Positions 5,226 to 5,652 of a stretch of 5,652 bases of DNA are shown here, piece by piece. The DNA is from Roseburia sp. (GTDB lineage Bacteria > Bacillota > Clostridia > Lachnospirales > Lachnospiraceae). Positions within the stretch are counted from its first letter, which is position 1; each line of letters opens with the position of its first letter. The translations under genes were made by a program, and so were the position numbers. The DNA lies in contig JAGAIK010000538.1 of NCBI GenBank assembly GCA_017626625.1, forward strand, positions 1 to 5,652, read 5' to 3'. The notes beneath the pieces were generated by a model. That model had not been told where the DNA came from. It saw only the letters and a list, made by a program, of their open reading frames with translations, and searched no databases.

Positions 5226-5652
5226 TTATGCCTGTTCGTGAATTAACTTGCGGTATTCCTCCATGGGAATGGGTTTTGAGAAATAATAGCCCTGAATGTA
5301 ATCGCAGCCTAACGCCTTTAACATTTCCACCTGCTGTTTTTCCTCCACGCCCTCCGCAATAACAGGCATTTTTAAGGACTCCGCCATCTTTATGACCGCT
5401 TCGATAATCTTACTTCCCCGCTTGTCCTCTCCGCCCTTTGACATAAACTTCATGTCAATTTTCAGAACGTCTAACTGAACATTCTTTAACACATTCAGAG
5501 AAGAATAGCCGCTGCCGAAGTCATCCATCAAAATGGTAAAGCCCACCTTATGCAGGGATTCCACCGTCCGCAAAATTACGGTTTCCACATCGGAAAATAC
5601 GCTTTCCGTCAGCTCTAAATACAGATAACGGGGCGGTATCCGGTATTTTTCC
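5226..5652 (-). CDS. EAL-domain cyclic-di-GMP phosphodiesterase, C-terminal part (5' end outside window)
   Basis: EAL domains hydrolyse cyclic-di-GMP to pGpG and lower the level of this second messenger, affecting motility, adhesion and biofilm. The visible 141 residues are the second half of the domain. In order: YLYLELTES, whose Glu binds metal; MDDFGSGYSSL, the DDFG metal-binding pair and loop 6; LKIDMKFM, whose Lys is catalytic; VIAEGVEEKQQ, the conserved EGVE glutamate; and the closing QGYYFSKPIP. All signature acidic residues in this part are present, so the enzyme is probably active. The N-terminal EAL motif and any GGDEF, PAS or sensor domain lie beyond the window. The frame is open through the edge at 5652, so an internal GTG at 5588 is not the true start. 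The gene ends 67 nt before spmB on the same strand. Confidence 0.95.
   Translation of the reverse strand, partial: EKYRIPPRYLYLELTESVFSDVETVILRTVESLHKVGFTILMDDFGSGYSSLNVLKNVQLDVLKIDMKFMSKGGEDKRGSKIIEAVIKMAESLKMPVIAEGVEEKQQVEMLKALGCDYIQGYYFSKPIPMEEYRKLIHEQA

Overview
The window looks like chromosomal DNA of a low-to-moderate-GC, spore-forming, anaerobic Firmicute, most likely a clostridium of the Lachnospiraceae type. This rests on strong AGGAGG-type ribosome binding sites, a spore maturation gene (spmB), a DUF951-rpsF-ssb gene order, a class-U-like sirtuin and an EAL-domain c-di-GMP enzyme. The genus is an inference. Every supported gene lies on the minus strand, so in transcription order the window reads from high to low coordinates.

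Region by region in transcription order: (1) 5652-5226, the C-terminal part of an EAL c-di-GMP phosphodiesterase that begins outside the window. (2) 5158-4634, spmB, without an adjacent spmA. (3) 4523-4340, a lone initiator tRNA (tRNA-fMet, CAT) with a consensus promoter in front and a long hairpin terminator behind. (4) 4233-1788, an apparent operon: a promoter, a small lipoprotein, an unrecognised 152-residue acidic protein, and an MFS exporter whose start overlaps the previous stop by 4 nt. (5) 1787-923, a 139-nt spacer able to fold as a branched RNA, then a Sir2-family NAD-dependent deacylase. (6) 922-1, DUF951, then rpsF and the start of ssb, the conserved S6-SSB(-S18) operon, with its own candidate promoter and a leader of about 76 nt.

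Functionally this is mostly housekeeping: translation initiation, ribosome assembly with ssDNA binding, spore maturation and c-di-GMP turnover. It flanks a less familiar lipoprotein / small protein / MFS cluster that is probably one cell-envelope or export unit. No mobile element, CRISPR array, phage gene or toxin-antitoxin pair is visible. The least explained feature is the spacer before the sirtuin gene. It carries a 9-bp long-range inverted repeat enclosing two hairpins, starts just after an extended -10-like sequence, and has competing pairings. It is a candidate cis-regulatory RNA, but the support is one sequence read by eye.
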